DNA from: an uncultured Campylobacter sp.
Lineage (GTDB): Bacteria; Campylobacterota; Campylobacteria; Campylobacterales; Campylobacteraceae
Direction: 5' to 3'
DNA: 15,082 bases
Assembly (NCBI RefSeq): GCF_938045595.1
Contig: NZ_CALIBB010000093.1
Span: forward strand, 1 to 15,082
Shown here: positions 13,767 through 15,082 of the stretch, one piece after another
Position numbering within the stretch: position 1 is the stretch's first letter
Layout: every line of letters begins with the position of its first letter
The notes under the pieces: model-generated
Seen by the model: the letters and a program-made list of their open reading frames with translations, nothing else
Told to the model about the DNA's origin: nothing
Database searches by the model: none
Position numbers and translations under genes: made by a program

Positions 13767-14570
13767 ATGAGAAAGACAATTAGCATCGTAGCTCTTGTTA
13801 TTGCCGTTTGCGTTTTAATTAAAATTCTTTTTCCTACGCCGATTTTATCGTTAAAATGCCATTTTGACGACAATAAAAGCTGCGTAGAACTAGGGCGAGA
13901 TAAACAATCAAGAGGTGATTATGAAAGCTCAAGGACAATATTCGCAAAATCATGTGATTTAGGAGATATCGATAGCTGCTTTGAAGTAGGTATCTTGTAT
14001 GATAACGGCGATAAAGTAGATGCTATAAAAGCAAGCGAATTTTATTTAAAAGCATGCGAGAAAAGTAAAGCAGTAAGTTGCCACAAGCTAGGAAATTTAT
14101 ACCAAAAAGGTCTCCTAGAGAAGGATTATAAAAAAGCGGTAAAATTTTATGAAAAAGCATGTGATTTAGGCTATGGCAAAAGTTGCCACAACGGTGGAAG
14201 TGTATACATTATGGGCGGTTTTGGACTAGAAGTAGATCACGAAAAGGCATTTGAGCTTTTTAAAAAAGGCTGTGAACGTGGCTTACCCGATAGCTGCTAT
14301 AACGTCGCATTTTCATATCAGCAAGGCGACGGGACGCAGATGAACTATGATAAAGCTATAGAATTTTACCAGAAAGCCTGCGATTTAGGCTTTTCCTATG
14401 CTTGCGGTAATCTCGGAGTTTTGTACGTTGGCGGTAGTCAGAATGTAAAGCAAGATCTCCGCAAGGCGTTAGACTATTTTGTGAGGGCTTGCGACTTAGG
14501 GAATGAAAAAATTTGCGAAAAGCTTCAATGGATAAAAGACACGATTTCAATAGATCAACCGCAAAATTAA
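13767..14570 (+). CDS. Sel1-repeat cysteine-rich protein, Helicobacter Hcp-like
   Basis: The 267-residue product starts with MRK and a hydrophobic segment (about 5-28), probably an uncleaved signal anchor or signal peptide, so it should face the periplasm. The rest consists of Sel1-like helical repeats of about 35 residues, each with a C-x7-C pair: Cys31/39, 63/71, 97/105, 132/140, 169/177, 205/213 and 242/250. Units read like FYEKACDLGYGKSC. Pairs at this spacing are the hallmark of Helicobacter cysteine-rich proteins, where each forms a disulfide inside a helical hairpin; some Hcp proteins bind penicillin or are secreted, but most roles are unknown. AAGGA lies before ATG 13767. Codons are AT-rich compared with neighbours. 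A paralogue follows. Confidence 0.85.
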   Translation: MRKTISIVALVIAVCVLIKILFPTPILSLKCHFDDNKSCVELGRDKQSRGDYESSRTIFAKSCDLGDIDSCFEVGILYDNGDKVDAIKASEFYLKACEKSKAVSCHKLGNLYQKGLLEKDYKKAVKFYEKACDLGYGKSCHNGGSVYIMGGFGLEVDHEKAFELFKKGCERGLPDSCYNVAFSYQQGDGTQMNYDKAIEFYQKACDLGFSYACGNLGVLYVGGSQNVKQDLRKALDYFVRACDLGNEKICEKLQWIKDTISIDQPQN

Positions 14571-14713
14571 AATTTTACTTCATCATTGGCATAAAAGACG
14601 GTTGAGCAGTTTAAATTTAATGCGATAAGCTATTGCGTAAAATATCATAGACTTGCGGGTTGGTTTAAACTAGGCGCTTTCTTGTGCTGTTTAAATTTTA
14701 ACGTCTTGCTTGC

Positions 14714-14746
14714 AATAATGCACTATAGGTTTGCTAGTGCGTTATT
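14714..14746. terminator. 12-bp hairpin between the two Sel1 genes
   Basis: AATAATGCACTA (14714-14725) pairs with TAGTGCGTTATT (14735-14746), with one G-U, around a 9-base loop. It is about 145 bases after the first gene and 34 before the second. A short AT-rich tail follows, not a T run. It could be a weak terminator or a leader element of the second gene. Confidence 0.4.
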
Positions 14747-14751
14747 TAAAA

Positions 14752-14769
14752 TTTGCGCATCGGCGCAAA
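14752..14769 (+). promoter_or_regulatory. Hairpin touching the ribosome binding site of the second Sel1 gene
   Basis: TTTGCGC (14752-14758) pairs exactly with GCGCAAA (14763-14769) around loop ATCG. The AAGGA of the ribosome binding site begins at 14770, so the stem ends right beside it and could affect translation starts. Confidence 0.35.
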
Positions 14770-14779
14770 AAGGATAGAT

Positions 14780-15082
14780 ATGAGAAAGACCATCGACATA
14801 GCGGCGCTTTCGATTGCCGTTTGCATCTTGGTTATGGTGCTTTTTTTGCCGTCGCCCGTTTTGTCGTTTAAATGCTACCGCGGCGATAGCGTAGGTTGCG
14901 CGCAGCTGGGGCGCGACAAGCTCTCCCGCGGAGATTACGACGGCGCCAAGCCCGCTTTTGCCAAGGCTTGCGAGGCGGGTGAGAAAGATAGCTGCTTTGA
15001 TTTGGGAGCCCTATACGACGGCGAGGGCAATGCGACGCAAGCGGGAGTATTTTATGACGCAGCCTGCGATAAAAACGTCGCC
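14780..15082 (+). CDS. Second Sel1-repeat cysteine-rich (Hcp-like) protein, cut by window end
   Basis: The first 101 residues are present; the 3' end lies outside the window. It starts MRKTIDIAALSIAVC and has the same hydrophobic N-terminus, then KCYRGDSVGC, KACEAGEKDSCFDLGALYDG and AACDKN, the same C-x7-C repeats as the gene before it. Both share MRKTI, AVC, LGRDK, SRGDY and DSCF at matching positions, so they are tandem paralogues. This copy uses far more G/C-ending codons than the first. The ribosome binding site is AAGGA at 14770-14774. It is predicted to be periplasmic and membrane-anchored; its function is unknown. Confidence 0.85.
   Translation, partial: MRKTIDIAALSIAVCILVMVLFLPSPVLSFKCYRGDSVGCAQLGRDKLSRGDYDGAKPAFAKACEAGEKDSCFDLGALYDGEGNATQAGVFYDAACDKNVA

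Overview
The window looks like a chromosomal segment of a Campylobacter with a moderately high G+C content. Gene order and protein sequences are campylobacterial: rpsB-tsf-ABC ATPase-acidic protein-gmk-tatA-argS is, from memory, the Cj1182c-Cj1175c order of C. jejuni, and ribE next to pgeF is also shared. Codon use is clearly richer in G+C than C. jejuni. The flagellar export gene fliR, expected between the ABC ATPase and the acidic protein, is missing. A non-flagellate species such as C. gracilis fits best. This is an inference; no species marker was compared.

Layout. Bases 1-158 are the tail of a sensor histidine kinase. Bases 159-863 hold no convincing gene, only promoter-like sites, a hairpin, AATT-rich repeats and a possible thioredoxin-fold relic on the minus strand. 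An ABC exporter of the cyclic-peptide (SyrD/YojI) type follows at 864-2417, then an intergenic cluster of AATT-centred inverted repeats and a periplasmic cytochrome c. Next come ribE and pgeF as a close pair, then iadA with its own leader. A strong promoter and structured leader precede rpsB-tsf-ABC ATPase, which are overlapping or nearly so. A second tight group is acidic protein-gmk-tatA-argS. The window ends with two tandem Sel1/Hcp-like cysteine-rich proteins, the second cut by the window edge.

Functions. Most genes are housekeeping: translation (S2, EF-Ts, ArgRS), riboflavin synthesis, GMP phosphorylation, Tat export, electron transfer, cell-wall quality control and isoaspartyl peptide turnover.

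The most unusual signal is in-frame low-complexity sequence in otherwise conserved proteins. RibE carries about 70 extra residues in a loop of its second barrel, and ArgRS about 70 between its N-terminal domain and catalytic core. The acidic protein carries a related stretch. All three are built on Asn codons inside (A/G)AATT(T/C) words at 15, 18 or 30 base spacing, and similar AATT-centred inverted repeats fill the intergenic regions. This suggests a repeat family that spreads or expands in both noncoding and coding DNA, comparable in behaviour to Rickettsia palindromic elements. That link is an inference and needs genome-wide comparison.
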